64,000 nt of DNA from Symbiodinium natans (taxonomy: Eukaryota > Sar > Dinophyceae > Suessiales > Symbiodiniaceae): the NCBI GenBank assembly GCA_905221605.1, contig CAJNDS010001191.1:273501-337500 (forward strand), read 5' to 3'. A model generated the notes under the pieces. The model had not been told where the DNA came from and did not search any database. It saw nothing but the letters and a program-made list of their open reading frames with translations. Positions 63,598 through 64,000 of this stretch are shown in pieces. Numbering within the stretch: the stretch's first letter is position 1; each line of letters starts with the position of its first letter. Made by a program: the position numbers and the translations under genes.

Positions 63598-64000
63598 TGC
63601 CCTCACACGCTAGACCGGAGCAAAAACCCATCAACAACCAGGTCAAACACCCCAACATTGTTGCCACGTCCCGGAAACGACTGTAAGGCAAGTGGAATGG
63701 CGGAGAAGCAGCTGGTTGAAGTGCCGCCTTGTGCCGAACATCCGTTGCCTCGCAAGCTGTGTGGGGGGATGAAGCCGTACCCAAAGCGGTCCATGCTGCT
63801 GGAGCCTTTGTTCCCAGATTTGCGGAACATGTGGTATCACGAGCACCATGCAATGATCGACTTCACGGCCTACCTGCCACTTCCTGCGACCCCTGGCTTC
63901 GCCACCGATGGGCGACGGATCCTCATCGTGGCAGGTGGCAACGAATTCAACCGGGCTCCTAAGTACTTGCTTGACATGTACAGGCCCTACTTCTCATTCG
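63598..64000 (+). CDS. partial gene running off the window
   Basis: The same frame reopens after the preceding stop and stays open to the window end. The first ATG is 63697 (MAEKQLVEVPPCAEHPLP). It then reads RNMWYHEHHAMIDFTAYLPL, FATDGRRILIVAGGNEFNRA and YLLDMYRPYFSF. The ILIVAGG strand and following helix suggest the beginning of a globular, possibly nucleotide-binding or glycosyltransferase-like domain, but I cannot assign a family. It may be an exon rather than a gene start. Confidence 0.5.

Overview
The window looks like nuclear DNA of a dinoflagellate. Four things support this. Hundreds of short TTTAGGG/CCCTAAA blocks are scattered between and inside genes. Genes are cut into small exons whose best junctions are AG|GC...AG|G rather than strict GT-AG. 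Two copies are present of a many-exon membrane-protein family that I know only from dinoflagellates (motifs SHR.G..SWAKYLAMC, DRACIHQTDP, LWDDEYFQRLWC, ELATFAKHGG). An intronless FNIP-repeat protein gene also fits. The species cannot be named from sequence alone. Most genes read on the + strand; the large retrotransposon is on the - strand.

Layout. 0-4.2 kb: exons of small membrane proteins, including a two-exon gene (1294-3032) with a 48-bp tandem repeat. 4.7-39.6 kb: a tandem array of the TIR-like membrane gene. Gene 1 (7032-12731) is followed by spacer copy A. A broken first exon (16319) follows, then an FNIP-repeat gene (16812-18791), which lies where a middle gene body would be expected. 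Spacer copy B, gene 2 (21792-37671) and spacer copy C complete the array. 24175-34086: a 9.9-kb Copia-type LTR retrotransposon lies antisense in an intron of gene 2. It has identical LTRs and its 5-bp target duplication falls in a CCCTAAA tract. 39.7-42.1 kb: simple and tandem repeats. 42.6-49.4 kb: a GC-rich stretch with only a LINE 3' fragment recognisable. 49.56-50.76 kb: an AT-rich island made of consecutive hairpins. 51-61.5 kb: exon fragments, a GDPD-like gene and a beta-lactamase-fold gene. 62.7-64 kb: further partial coding sequence.

The strongest candidate for something new is the retrotransposon. Besides gag, protease, integrase, RT and RNase H, it carries a C5-cytosine-methyltransferase-like domain (between protease and integrase) and a 2OG-Fe(II) dioxygenase-like domain (between integrase and RT). 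One mobile element would thus encode both a possible DNA-base methylating enzyme and a possible DNA-base oxidising enzyme. Second is a natural before/after pair for intron gain: a ~100-bp mobile repeat sits in a gene-1 exon, flanked by a 9-bp duplication, and can be removed as a GT-AG intron to restore exactly the uninterrupted exon seen in gene 2. Third is the hairpin island.

Exon borders were placed by eye from paralogue comparison and are approximate unless stated.
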